64,000 bases of DNA from Roseococcus thiosulfatophilus. GTDB lineage: Bacteria > Pseudomonadota > Alphaproteobacteria > Acetobacterales > Acetobacteraceae. The stretch spans positions 1 to 64,000 of the forward strand of contig NZ_JAFFQY010000006.1 in NCBI RefSeq assembly GCF_017311575.1, read 5' to 3'. The stretch's first letter is position 1, and each line of letters begins with the position of its first letter. Of this stretch, positions 54,661 to 63,831 are shown piece after piece. The notes beneath the pieces are model-generated. The model was given only the letters and a program-made list of their open reading frames with translations. It did not search any database and had not been told where the DNA came from. Made by a program: the position numbers and the translations under genes.

Positions 54661-55632
54661 ATGGCCGACGACGCATCTCTCCCCCTTGCCGCCCTCCCTC
54701 CCCTGCCGGACGAGTTGGCGGGGCTTTGGCGAGACTTGCTGGGCACCGAGCCGCCCCAGGACTTCGCTTCGCTGGTCAAGTCGCTGCCGGACGCCCTCGC
54801 GCGCGCCACGCCCGCCCTGCCGCCCGCCCTGTGCCAGGAGCTGGCGCGCCACCACGCCTATCTCCTGGCGCACGAGGCCTACGAGGCGCATGAGCGGGGC
54901 ATCACCTTGCCCGACACCCCGCTCGTGCTGGCCGATTTCGTGCGCAACACCGCCTCGGTCCTGCGCGACGCCGCGGCGCTGACCGGGCCGGCCATACGCG
55001 CCGGCGTCCCTCCTTCGGTGCTGGCGCTCATCGAGGCGTCGGAGGCGCAGCTGGAAGGCTGGTGCTACCGCGAGAAGTCCCTCTTCATCGCGCGGCTGGT
55101 GCTGGAGGAACGGCCCCTCGTCTGCGTCGAGGTGGGGGTCTATGGCGGACGCTCCCTCATCCCCTGCGCCGCGGCACTGCGACATCTGGGCCAGGGGCGG
55201 ATCTGGGGCGTGGAGGGCTGGTCCGGCACCCTGGCGGTGCACGACCGCACCACCGACGCCAATGACGCATGGTGGGGCGGGCTCGATTTCGGGCCCATCA
55301 AGCGCGCCTTCCTGCGCTTCCTGGCCGACCACGACCTGGTGCGCGAGGTGGGCATCCTGGAGGCCCCCTCGGCCGCGGTGGACCACCTCTTTCCCCGCAT
55401 AGACTACCTGCACATAGATGGCTCCCACGCGCGGCTCGCCGCCGCCGAGGATGTGCTGCGCTATGGCCGCCGGGTGCGGCCGGGCGGGATCATCCTGTTC
55501 GACGACGCACAGTGGAAGACCACCACCGCCGCGCGTGAGCTGCTGGATGAGATGGCCGAATGCGTGGACATCCTGCACCAGACCGAGGCCCCGCAGAACA
55601 TCTGCGCCGTCTATCGCCGCCATGACCACTGA
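54661..55632 (+). CDS. Class I SAM-dependent methyltransferase (CmcI/cephalosporin hydroxylase-like)
   Basis: A 323-residue protein. After ~150 residues of helical N-terminus, a Rossmann-type methyltransferase appears: VCVEVGVYGGRSLIPCAAAL is the SAM loop, RIDYLHIDGSHA is the acidic metal-binding motif, and PGGIILFDDA is motif III. Such proteins methylate sugars in polysaccharide clusters. It starts ten bases after the glycosyltransferase stop with a weak ribosome binding site. Confidence 0.75.
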   Translation: MADDASLPLAALPPLPDELAGLWRDLLGTEPPQDFASLVKSLPDALARATPALPPALCQELARHHAYLLAHEAYEAHERGITLPDTPLVLADFVRNTASVLRDAAALTGPAIRAGVPPSVLALIEASEAQLEGWCYREKSLFIARLVLEERPLVCVEVGVYGGRSLIPCAAALRHLGQGRIWGVEGWSGTLAVHDRTTDANDAWWGGLDFGPIKRAFLRFLADHDLVREVGILEAPSAAVDHLFPRIDYLHIDGSHARLAAAEDVLRYGRRVRPGGIILFDDAQWKTTTAARELLDEMAECVDILHQTEAPQNICAVYRRHDH

Positions 55633-55682
55633 TGCCCTCCTCACTTGTCCGGCGCGCGCCGCGCGCGTGAAAGGCTGACCCC

Positions 55683-57179
55683 ATGGAACATCCCCTGCCC
55701 GAGGGCGTCCCCGACGCCGTCGCCGCCCGCTTCCTGGTGCGGCATGACGACGTCTTCCTCCTGAGCGGCCCGGAGGTGAACGCAAGCGGCCTCGACCTCA
55801 CGGGTGTCACGCATGAGCCGGGCTGCCACCCGCTGCTGATGGACCTCACCTGGAACGGGTTGGGCGAGGAGGAACGGCCCTCGGCCAGCGTCACCTTCCA
55901 CGCGGTCTCTGCCGCGCGGCGCGCGCGGGGCGATGTGGTGGACCTCTCCATCACCCTGCGCCGCGCCGGGACGGCCACGAAGAACGGCCACCTCATCCTG
56001 CGCCTGCCCTTCCTGCCCGAGGCGGTGGAAGACCCGCGCTACGGCACCATCGCCGCACTCTCGCTCAAATGCGGGCGCATCGCCGCGGTGGAAGGGCTGG
56101 CGCTGGGCATCGCCGAGGGGCAGGACTTCCTCTTCGCGGGCCATATGCCGGTGCGGGCCGTGAGCCACCTTTCCGTGGCCTCGCGCATCGCCGCCCGGCC
56201 GCAATCCCCCAGCCTGCAGCTGGTCGCGGTGGTCAAGCCCTTCGAGGGCGAGGTCACGCTGCGCTTCGCCCGCGGCTTCGCCGGGCAGGACTACGCGCCC
56301 TACAGCTTCAACCCCTACTACGAGAAGCTTGCCGCGCTGACCGGCCCGCCCGACCTTGGCCGCATGCGGGAGGCGCGGGCCGAATTCCTGCGGACGGCCG
56401 AGGCCGCCATGGCGCAGCACGACTACCGGGGCGGGCAATGCTTCCTCAAGCCCTGCTTCGTCGAGCGCGGGGTGGACCCGCGCTTCCCCATGCTGATCGG
56501 GACGCCCAATTCGCTGTCCTGGTACGCGCAGAGCACGCAGCATCACGGCGGCTTCTACCTGACCGAGGGATATGCCCGGCCGGGCGAGACCATCCTCGAC
56601 TGCGGCGCCCATGCGGGCGAGATCGCGCTGCTCTTCGCCAAGGCCACCGGCCCCGCCGGCCGCGTCATCGCCTTCGACCCCTTCCCGCAGAACTACCTGC
56701 AGGTGGAGGCCCAGGCCATCCTGAACGACACGCCCTGGCTCACCTCCACGCGCACCGGCGTGGGCGTGAAGCACGAGACGGTGATGACCGAGCTGGAAGC
56801 CCAGATCACCAGCGGCGCCAAGCCCATCCAGCGTGCGGCCAGCTCCTTCCCGCTCGCGATCGAGCCGCTGGACGACTACCTGGATGCGCGCCCATCCTTC
56901 CTCAAGCTCGACGTGGAGGGCGCTGAGGCGGGGGCGCTGATGGGCGCGCAGCGGCTGCTGCGCGAATGCCGGCCGCGCATCTTCATCGAGGTCCACCCGC
57001 AATTCCTGCCCCAGTTCGGCCAGAGTGCCGCCGACCTCTTCGCCGCCATCCCGCGCGACCTGTACCACGTCCAGTACAACGTCCCCGGCGCCCCACCCGG
57101 CTGGCACGACTATGGCCCCGAGGCGCCGGCGCAGTTCGACGGCAAGCCGGGCGGGCTGGTGCGGGCCTTCCCCCGATGA
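55683..57179 (+). CDS. FkbM-family methyltransferase with an N-terminal extension
   Basis: A 498-residue protein. The C-terminal FkbM domain starts near residue 295: GETILDCGAHAGEIALLFA is the SAM loop, RVIAFDPFPQNY is next, and FLKLDVEGAEAGALMGA near 408 is the family signature. Residues 1-200 are beta-rich and unassigned. FkbM enzymes usually O-methylate sugars. Position between polysaccharide genes supports glycan modification. Confidence 0.8.
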   Translation: MEHPLPEGVPDAVAARFLVRHDDVFLLSGPEVNASGLDLTGVTHEPGCHPLLMDLTWNGLGEEERPSASVTFHAVSAARRARGDVVDLSITLRRAGTATKNGHLILRLPFLPEAVEDPRYGTIAALSLKCGRIAAVEGLALGIAEGQDFLFAGHMPVRAVSHLSVASRIAARPQSPSLQLVAVVKPFEGEVTLRFARGFAGQDYAPYSFNPYYEKLAALTGPPDLGRMREARAEFLRTAEAAMAQHDYRGGQCFLKPCFVERGVDPRFPMLIGTPNSLSWYAQSTQHHGGFYLTEGYARPGETILDCGAHAGEIALLFAKATGPAGRVIAFDPFPQNYLQVEAQAILNDTPWLTSTRTGVGVKHETVMTELEAQITSGAKPIQRAASSFPLAIEPLDDYLDARPSFLKLDVEGAEAGALMGAQRLLRECRPRIFIEVHPQFLPQFGQSAADLFAAIPRDLYHVQYNVPGAPPGWHDYGPEAPAQFDGKPGGLVRAFPR

Positions 57180-57189
57180 GACTTCCCGT

Positions 57190-58812
57190 GTGATCCGCGA
57201 CGGCACCGGCCAGGAGGACCCCGCCGCACTCGCATCCCTGGTGCGGGAGGACCGTGCTGACGAGGCGCGCGCGCGCATCGCGGCGGCGCGGGCGCGGGGC
57301 GAGGACACGCCCGCCCTGCGCCTCGTCGCGCTGCTGCTGGGCGCCGCCGTGCCGCAGGACGAGGCCTGGACGCCCGAGGCGCTGGCGCCCCTGCTGCGTA
57401 CCCCCTTCCCCGCCGAGCCCACCGGGCGTCTCGCTGGCGCCCTCGACCGCATGGCGGAGGCCCCGGGCGCGGAGTTCCCCCGCATCGAGGCGGCCTGCCT
57501 GCTGCTCCAGGCCGAGGAACCGCATTGGGCCGAGCAGGCCATGCTGCCGCTCTGGCCCGAGGCGGGCACCGGCCCGCTCTTCGCCCGCGTGCTCAGCGGC
57601 ATCTGGGCCGTGCTGGGCCGGCAGCGCCAGGCGGTGGAGGCGGCGGAGGCGGCGGTGCGGCTGGACCCGCGCGCGGAGGAGTATCTCATCCACCTGGCCG
57701 GGCTGCGCCTGCAACAGGGGGCACCCGGCGCGGCGCTGCTGGCGGCGGGGCGCGCCATCGGCCTGGCACCGGAGCATGCCGTGGCCTGGCGCATGGCCTC
57801 GGCCGCCCACCTGGCGCTGGGCCAGGTGGAGGAGGCCATCGCCGCCAGCCGCCGCGCGGCCGCTCTCTCGTCGGACCAGGTGGGCTTCGCGGAGGAGGTG
57901 CTGGTCTCCAGCGGCGCCGAGGCGCTCAACCGCGAACACGCGCCCCCGCCCGCCCAGATCGAGAGGCCGGGCCGCGAAACCCCCGCCTGGGCGCGCTTGC
58001 CCGCCAGCCTGCCGCCGCCGCCCCGCATCGCCCTGGGCCCGCTGCTGCGGACGCGCGCGCGCATCGTGGACGCGCTGATGCTGCGCGAGGCGCGCACGCA
58101 GTTCACCCACAGCCGGCTGGGCTATGCCTGGTCCCTCTTCGAGCCCATCACCCACGTCTTCATCCTGTTCGTGGCCATCGGCATCATGGGCGGCGGCCGC
58201 GCGCCCATCGGCGACAGCCTGCCCGTCTTCTACATGACGGGCGTGCTGCCCTACCTCTTCTTCTGCCATGTCACCGAGCGCGGCATGCACATGGCGCGCG
58301 ACAGCCGGGTGCTGCTCTCGGTGCCGGTCGTGACGCTGGGCGACATCGCGGCCGCGCGCCTGCTGCTGCGCGCCGCGACCGATGTCTTGGTCTTCCTGGT
58401 GACGCTGACGGCTTTCATGGCCATGGGCTTCGCGCAGCTGCCGCATGATCCGCTCTCGCTGGTCGCGGCCTATGTCGTGCTGTTCCTGCTGGCAAGCGGG
58501 ATCGCGCTCGCCAACATGGTGCTGAGCGAACTGAGCGAATTGCCGGAGCGGGTCTGGACCGTGTCGCTGCGCGGCCTCTATTTCGTCTCGGGCATCTTCT
58601 ACCACCCGAACATGATGCCGGCCGGCATCCGCGAATGGGTGCTGTGGAACCCGCTGATCCACGCGCTCGAATGGGTGCGGCAGGCCTATTACCCGCTCTA
58701 TGTCTCGCCCTATCTCGACACCGGCTACCTGCTGCGCTGGGCGCTGGCATCGCTGCTGCTGGGGGGGCTGCTGGTGGCGGCCTTCCATCGCCGGCTGCGG
58801 GGGGCGACATGA
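57190..58812 (+). CDS. KpsM-like capsule-export permease fused to a TPR-like N-terminal domain
   Basis: A 540-residue protein. From about residue 285 it is an ABC-2 type permease: REARTQFTHSRLGYAWSLFEP and about six hydrophobic helices, as in KpsM/BexB/CtrC, which normally are ~260 residues. Residues 1-280 are Ala/Leu/Arg-rich helical and contain TPR-like units such as RQAVEAAEAAVRLDPRAEEYLIHLAGL. A long N-terminal domain is unusual for this family. GTG 57190, ten bases after the previous stop, gives one frame through both parts; a separate internal start for the permease is possible. The KpsT gene overlaps its stop. Confidence 0.8.
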   Translation: MIRDGTGQEDPAALASLVREDRADEARARIAAARARGEDTPALRLVALLLGAAVPQDEAWTPEALAPLLRTPFPAEPTGRLAGALDRMAEAPGAEFPRIEAACLLLQAEEPHWAEQAMLPLWPEAGTGPLFARVLSGIWAVLGRQRQAVEAAEAAVRLDPRAEEYLIHLAGLRLQQGAPGAALLAAGRAIGLAPEHAVAWRMASAAHLALGQVEEAIAASRRAAALSSDQVGFAEEVLVSSGAEALNREHAPPPAQIERPGRETPAWARLPASLPPPPRIALGPLLRTRARIVDALMLREARTQFTHSRLGYAWSLFEPITHVFILFVAIGIMGGGRAPIGDSLPVFYMTGVLPYLFFCHVTERGMHMARDSRVLLSVPVVTLGDIAAARLLLRAATDVLVFLVTLTAFMAMGFAQLPHDPLSLVAAYVVLFLLASGIALANMVLSELSELPERVWTVSLRGLYFVSGIFYHPNMMPAGIREWVLWNPLIHALEWVRQAYYPLYVSPYLDTGYLLRWALASLLLGGLLVAAFHRRLRGAT

Positions 58813-59477
58813 TCGTGTTGGATGGTGTCAGCAAGGCCTACCGGGCGCGCGATGGCAGCCGCAAGCCCATCCTGCGCGATGTCAGCATCGCCTTCCCGCC
58901 CGGTCGCAATGTGGGAATCCTGGGCGGGAACGGCGCGGGCAAGTCCACCCTGCTGCGTCTCATCGCCGGCAGCGAGGCGCCCGATGCCGGGCGGATCGAG
59001 CGCCGCTGCCGCGTCTCCTTCAGCATGGGCTTCTCGGGCACCTTCCATGGCGGGCTGTCGGGGCGGGAGAACCTGCTCTTCCTCTCCCGCCTCTACGGCG
59101 CCTCCCCGCGGGAGGTGCTGGATTTCGTGGCGGACTTTGCGGAACTCGGCCCCTGGCTGGACATGCCGATCGAGACCTATTCCTCCGGCATGGTCGCCAA
59201 GCTCGCCTTCGGGCTGTCGCTCGCCATAGATTTCGACGTCTACCTGGTGGACGAGATCACGGAGGTGGGCGATGCGCGCTTCCGCGCCAAATCCTCCCAG
59301 GCCTTCCGCGAGCGGCTGACGCGCTCCTCGCTCATTCTCGTCTCCCACAGCAGCGCCACGATCCGCGCGCTGTGCGATTGCTGCGCCATTCTGGATGGCG
59401 GTTCCCTCACCCCCTATGACACGGTGGACGAGGCCATGGCCGCCTATGCGGCGTTGATGGGGGTCTCCCATGCTTGA
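58809..59477 (+). CDS. kpsT: Capsular polysaccharide export ATPase, KpsT type
   Basis: A 222-residue ATPase. Walker A GGNGAGKST, the short signature YSSGMVAKLAFGLS and Walker B VYLVDEI are typical of polysaccharide-exporting ATPases (KpsT/Wzt), which lack a true LSGGQ. It pairs with the upstream permease. ATGA overlap upstream, eight-base overlap downstream. Confidence 0.92.
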   Translation: MIVLDGVSKAYRARDGSRKPILRDVSIAFPPGRNVGILGGNGAGKSTLLRLIAGSEAPDAGRIERRCRVSFSMGFSGTFHGGLSGRENLLFLSRLYGASPREVLDFVADFAELGPWLDMPIETYSSGMVAKLAFGLSLAIDFDVYLVDEITEVGDARFRAKSSQAFRERLTRSSLILVSHSSATIRALCDCCAILDGGSLTPYDTVDEAMAAYAALMGVSHA

Positions 59478-60654
59478 GGAACGCGCACGCACCCCTGCCC
59501 GGCGCGAGGCGCCGGCCCCGCCCGCGCCCGCGGCGCCACCGCCGCTCGCCGTGCCCTCCCTGGGGCGTGCCCGGCCACGCGGCGGCACGCGCTGGTGGCT
59601 GCTCGCGGCGCTGGCGGGCTTCATGGCCTACGCCGCCTACCTCTTCCTCTGGGCCTCCGATGTCTATGTCAGCGAGGTCCGCTTCGCCGTCCGCCAGGCC
59701 GACCAGCCGCGGGTGCAGGGGGCCATGCCGATGATGGGCACGCCCATGCTCGCCACCGTCACCGAAAGCAACGCCGTGGTGCAGTTCCTCCGCAGCCATG
59801 ACGCCTTGCAGGCGCTGGAGGCGCGGCTCGACCTGCGGCGGATGTTCGGCGCGCCCTCGATTGATCCGCTGGCGCGGCTGCCCGCCGATGCCTCGCCCGA
59901 GCGGTTGCGGCGCTACCTCTCCAGCCAGCTCCGCCCGTATTTCGACCACACCAACGGCATCGTGGCGGTGGAGGCGCGCGCCTTCTCGGCCGAGGACGCG
60001 CTGGCGCTGGCCCAGGCCACCCGCGCCCTTGCCGAAGAATTGGTGAACCGCATGTCGCTCGCCGCCCGGCGCGGCCTGTTGGACGCGGTGGAGGCGGAGG
60101 TGGCAGATGCCGAAAACCGCCTCGCCCGCGCCCGGGACGAGTTGCGCCGCTTCCGCGAGGCCAACGAAATCCTGGACCCCCGCCGCACCGCCGAGGCGAG
60201 CGACGAGCTGCGCGCCCGGCTGGAGGCCGAGATCGCGCAGGAACGCGCGCGCCTCACGCAGATGCGCCGCTTCACCGCCGACAACGCGCCGGCCATCGTG
60301 CAATTGCGGCAGCGCATCGCGGCGCTGGAGGGGCAGTTGCGCGAGATCGCGCAGCGCGCCACCGGCCAGAACGCCGAAGCGCTGGTCGGCGCCCTGCGCG
60401 GCTATGAGACGTTGGAGACCGAGGCCATGCTCGCGCTGCGGTCCTATGAGGCGCTGCTGGGCTCGCTCGAACGCGCGCGCAGCGATGCGAGCCGCCAGCA
60501 GCTCTATCTGGCCGAGGTCGTGCGCCCCACCCTGCCCCGCTCCGCCGCCCATCCGCGCCGGCTGGAGCATCTGGGCACGGCGGCCGCGCTCGCCTTGCTG
60601 GGCGCGCTGCTCGGCCTGCTGCTGGCCCGCACCGTGCGCGACCACATGCATTGA
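59470..60654 (+). CDS. kpsE: Capsule export inner-membrane periplasmic-adaptor protein, KpsE/CtrB type
   Basis: A 394-residue PCP-3-like protein. A Pro/Ala-rich cytoplasmic N-terminus is followed by a membrane segment (WWLLAALAGFMAYAAYLFLW, about 42-61) and SDVYVSEVRFAVR. A long coiled coil spans about 190-330, then a second membrane segment (GTAAALALLGALLGLLLA) near the end. It links the ABC exporter to an outer-membrane channel, not found here. Confidence 0.88.
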   Translation: MLEERARTPARREAPAPPAPAAPPPLAVPSLGRARPRGGTRWWLLAALAGFMAYAAYLFLWASDVYVSEVRFAVRQADQPRVQGAMPMMGTPMLATVTESNAVVQFLRSHDALQALEARLDLRRMFGAPSIDPLARLPADASPERLRRYLSSQLRPYFDHTNGIVAVEARAFSAEDALALAQATRALAEELVNRMSLAARRGLLDAVEAEVADAENRLARARDELRRFREANEILDPRRTAEASDELRARLEAEIAQERARLTQMRRFTADNAPAIVQLRQRIAALEGQLREIAQRATGQNAEALVGALRGYETLETEAMLALRSYEALLGSLERARSDASRQQLYLAEVVRPTLPRSAAHPRRLEHLGTAAALALLGALLGLLLARTVRDHMH

Positions 60655-60659
60655 CGCAC

Positions 60660-62528
60660 ATGGAACGTCACGGACCCGATTGGCTCGCCCTGTTCGGCGA
60701 GGCCGCGATGCACGCGGCGACGCTGGCCGACCTGGAAGTCCCGCCACGAGACATGCCCGGCTTCTGCGCGGCGGCGCGCGCGGCCCAGGCGCGGCTCGCC
60801 GCGGAAGGGGCCACGGCGCTCGCCGAGGCGCTCGGGCCCGCCACGGCCCGCATCATGGCGACGGGCGACGGCGCTTCGGACGAGGCCGCGCTGGCCGACT
60901 GGATCGCGCTGGTGGCGGCGCACCGGCCCTTCCTGCCCGCGACGATCGCGGTCCAGGCCTATCCGCCCCTGGCCCGCGCCATCAGCCGCATCGCCATGGC
61001 CCTTGGCGAGGCCGAAGCGGCGCAGGGGTTGGCCGAATGCTTCGCCGCACTCGGACGGGCCCTGCCGACGCTGGCGCGCGCGCCCGAGATCATTCCCCAC
61101 CTGGACCACATCGCGAGCCATGGCGGGCCCACCCGCGAGGACATGCTGGAGGGCGCCATCCCGGCCGCGCCCGCGCTCGCCGTCGCCACCAGCCTGAGCC
61201 ATGTGGCCACCCTGCTGGAAATTGGCCGCCCTGACGCGCCCGGAATCGGCCCGGAGGGCGAGGCCGGACTGCAGCCGGGCGGTTTCCAGGCCGCATCGGG
61301 GCTGCCGAGCCCGCGCTGGCAGCGGGTGCTGCACACCCACATCCAGAAATGCGCCGGGACGTCGCTGAACAATTGGCTCAACACGCTCGCCGGCGACCAG
61401 CGCGTCTGGGATGCGCGCATGCAAGGCAGCCTAGCCCGCACGCGCCTGGCCTTCCAGGGGGCGGCGGTGCTGCATGGCCACCGCAACCTCATGGCCCATG
61501 CCCCCCCGGGCACGCTGCGGATGACCGTGCTGCGCGAACCGGTGGCGCGGCTTGTCTCCCAGATCTCCGACTGGCGCCGGCTCGACGACATGGCCACGCG
61601 AACCTCGCCGGCCGACCTGCGCGAGATGGTGGCCGACGCCCAGAGCCTGCCGCTGCTGGAGTTCCTGCAGCGCCACTGGCGCGGCCCCTATCGGTACTAT
61701 CTGGACAATACGATGACGCGGATGCTCGCCTCCAGCCGGCTCGACAAGGGCTTCTGCGAGGCGGCGGACCCCTCCCTTCTGCTGGGCGCCGCACTGGACT
61801 GCCTCGACCAGGACGCGGAGGTGGTGGGCCTGACGGAGGAACTGGACCTCACGCGCAATGCCGTCGCCGAGCGGCTGGGCCTGCCGCCGATCCCGCATTT
61901 TCCCCGGCTGAACGACAGCGCCTCCGCCCGCGTGATGTCGGCCGAGGGGAAAGCGGCCGCCGAGCACCTGGCGGCGCTGACCCGCTTCGACGCCAAGCTC
62001 TACGCCCGCGCGCGGGAATTGTTCGAGGCGCGCCACCGCGCCACCGCCGAGGCCTGGACGGACGAGGCCTTCGAAGCGCGCGACGCCGCCACCACCACCT
62101 CCCTGCTGCGCGGCGACTTCGACGGAGAGGCGGTGTGCTTCAGCGTGCGAGGCCCGCTGATCGGCCGCGGTTTCCACCCGCGCGATGGCGCGGGGACGCC
62201 CAGGCGCTCGCTCTGGTCGGGACCGGGGCCGGTCCTGACGCTCTACATGCCGGTGCCGCGGGGGCAGCCCATCGAGCTGCTGGTCTGGGTGCGCGGCTAT
62301 GCCGACCCGGCGCAGCGCGGGCGCCTGGCGGTGCGGGTGGACGGCGCCCCCGCCCCGCACCTCTTCGAACCGCTGCGCGGCCATGCCGAGCGGCTGGTCA
62401 TCCCGCACCGGCCCGCGCGCGCCTTCGTGCGACTGGAGCTCGACACGGGCGAGGCCATGGCGCACCCGCCGCATGACCCGCGCCCGCGCGGCATCGCCTT
62501 GGACACCTACGGGTGGCGCCCGGCCTGA
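60660..62528 (+). CDS. Sulfotransferase with N- and C-terminal accessory domains
   Basis: A 622-residue protein. Its central domain, about 220-470, has a 5'-PSB motif HTHIQKCAGTSLNNW (225-239, Lys230) and a 3'-PB pair Arg292 and Ser300 in LREPVARLVSQI. This is the pattern of heparan/chondroitin-type sulfotransferases. Residues 1-210 are helical and unassigned; residues about 485-622 look like a beta-sandwich module. A TTG at 60651 overlaps the kpsE stop and is an alternative start; neither has a clear site. Position last in the export operon suggests it decorates the exported polysaccharide. Confidence 0.82.
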   Translation: MERHGPDWLALFGEAAMHAATLADLEVPPRDMPGFCAAARAAQARLAAEGATALAEALGPATARIMATGDGASDEAALADWIALVAAHRPFLPATIAVQAYPPLARAISRIAMALGEAEAAQGLAECFAALGRALPTLARAPEIIPHLDHIASHGGPTREDMLEGAIPAAPALAVATSLSHVATLLEIGRPDAPGIGPEGEAGLQPGGFQAASGLPSPRWQRVLHTHIQKCAGTSLNNWLNTLAGDQRVWDARMQGSLARTRLAFQGAAVLHGHRNLMAHAPPGTLRMTVLREPVARLVSQISDWRRLDDMATRTSPADLREMVADAQSLPLLEFLQRHWRGPYRYYLDNTMTRMLASSRLDKGFCEAADPSLLLGAALDCLDQDAEVVGLTEELDLTRNAVAERLGLPPIPHFPRLNDSASARVMSAEGKAAAEHLAALTRFDAKLYARARELFEARHRATAEAWTDEAFEARDAATTTSLLRGDFDGEAVCFSVRGPLIGRGFHPRDGAGTPRRSLWSGPGPVLTLYMPVPRGQPIELLVWVRGYADPAQRGRLAVRVDGAPAPHLFEPLRGHAERLVIPHRPARAFVRLELDTGEAMAHPPHDPRPRGIALDTYGWRPA

Positions 62529-62534
62529 GCGCCC

Positions 62535-62864
62535 TCAGCCCGCGGGGGCCGTGGCGCCGATGGTCTGAAGCACCTCGAACCCCTCGAACTGCGGCGGGCC
62601 GATGGTGGTGGGCTTGGAGCCACCCGCGCCGGCATGGGCGCGGCGGAACTGCTCGGAGCGCGTCCAGCCCTCGAAGGCCTCGCGCGATGCCCAGAGCGTG
62701 AAGGAGGAATAGAGCACATGGTCCTCCGCCGCCGGGCCGCGCAGCAGGTGGAAGGTCATGAAACCGTCCACCTCGTGCAGGTGGCTCTCACGGTTGAGCC
62801 ACATGGCCTCGAACTCGGCGGTCGTGGCCGGGATCACCCGGAAGCGGTTGCAGGCGACATACAT
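62535..62864 (-). CDS. Antibiotic biosynthesis monooxygenase (ABM) domain protein
   Basis: A 109-residue protein with a dimeric alpha-beta ferredoxin-like fold, as in HmoA/IsdG-type heme-degrading monooxygenases. Blocks are MYVACNRFRVIPATTAEFE, the EVDGFMTFHLLRG block and WASREAFEGWTRSEQFR. Start at 62864 with GGAGA upstream; a GTG two codons earlier is too close to that site. It may degrade heme or a quinone; no iron-uptake genes are adjacent. Confidence 0.82.
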   Translation of the reverse strand: MYVACNRFRVIPATTAEFEAMWLNRESHLHEVDGFMTFHLLRGPAAEDHVLYSSFTLWASREAFEGWTRSEQFRRAHAGAGGSKPTTIGPPQFEGFEVLQTIGATAPAG

Positions 62865-62877
62865 GGTCACTCTCTCC

Positions 62878-63831
62878 TCAGGTCAGGCCACGCAGGAAAG
62901 CGGCGATGGCGGGGATGAGGCCTTGGGCCAAGGGCGCCGCGGCGTCATTGTAGAGGGCGATCTGCCCGGCCGGGTCGGCCGGCGCGTCGCGCAAGACATG
63001 GTTCATCTGCGGCAGGATCAAGCTTCGCGCAGCGGGAAGCGCGCCCGCCAGGGCCCGTGCGTCCGCCTCGCGCACCTGGATGTCCCGTCCGCCCTGCACG
63101 ATCAGCACCGGCAGTTGCACCCGCGCGAGCAGGCCGGGCGGGTCGAGTGCCAGGGCGGCGCGCATGTAGGGCTGGACGGAGGGCCGGAACAGCGGCGCGA
63201 GCACGGGGGGGACCTCGGCCACGCTCTCGCCCGCCTCCAGCCGGGCGAGGATGTCGAGGGCCATGGGCAGGGTGTCCGCGGGCAGCAGGGGTGCGAGCTG
63301 TTCGCGCAGGATCACGCCCAGCCTGCGCCCCGGTGTCGCCAGGAGCACCAGGCCGCGCATGGCCTCGGGTGCGGGGGGCTGGGCCAGCAGCGCGCCGATC
63401 AGCCCGCCCTCGCTATGCCCGATGACCGAGACGCCCTCTACGCGCGGATGCGCGGCGAGCCGCGCAAGCCAGAGGCCTGCATCCCGCGCATAGATGTCGG
63501 GCGTGAGCGCGGCCTCATCCGGACCGGCGGCGGCGCTCTCGCCCACGCCGCGCTTGTCCACGCGCAGCGTCGCGATGCCCTGGACGGCGAGATCCTCGGC
63601 CAGGCGCCGCAGCGCCGCGTGGCGCATCTGGGGTGCGTCGCCATCCCGTTCGCTGGGGCCAGAGCCGGCCAGCAGCAGCGCGGCCGGCACCCGAGCCTCG
63701 CCCGCCGGCAGCAGAAGGGTGCCGTGGAGGGCACCCCCAGGCGCCTCCAGCCGCCAGTCCTCGGCGGCGGCGGGGGCGGCCAGGGCCACTCCGAAGGCCG
63801 GCAGGGCCCGTCGCGAAATCCGGAACCTCAT
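62878..63831 (-). CDS. Alpha/beta hydrolase with N-terminal signal
   Basis: A 317-residue protein. The N-terminus RFRISRRALPAFGVALAAPAAAE looks like a Tat- or Sec-type signal. The hydrolase core has LLLAGSGPSERDG, RVDKRGVGESAAAG, VIGHSEGG (nucleophile serine) and a final QMNHVL histidine. Start at 63831 gives an ATGA overlap with the upstream gene; ATG 63837 is also possible. Substrate unknown. Confidence 0.82.
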   Translation of the reverse strand: MRFRISRRALPAFGVALAAPAAAEDWRLEAPGGALHGTLLLPAGEARVPAALLLAGSGPSERDGDAPQMRHAALRRLAEDLAVQGIATLRVDKRGVGESAAAGPDEAALTPDIYARDAGLWLARLAAHPRVEGVSVIGHSEGGLIGALLAQPPAPEAMRGLVLLATPGRRLGVILREQLAPLLPADTLPMALDILARLEAGESVAEVPPVLAPLFRPSVQPYMRAALALDPPGLLARVQLPVLIVQGGRDIQVREADARALAGALPAARSLILPQMNHVLRDAPADPAGQIALYNDAAAPLAQGLIPAIAAFLRGLT

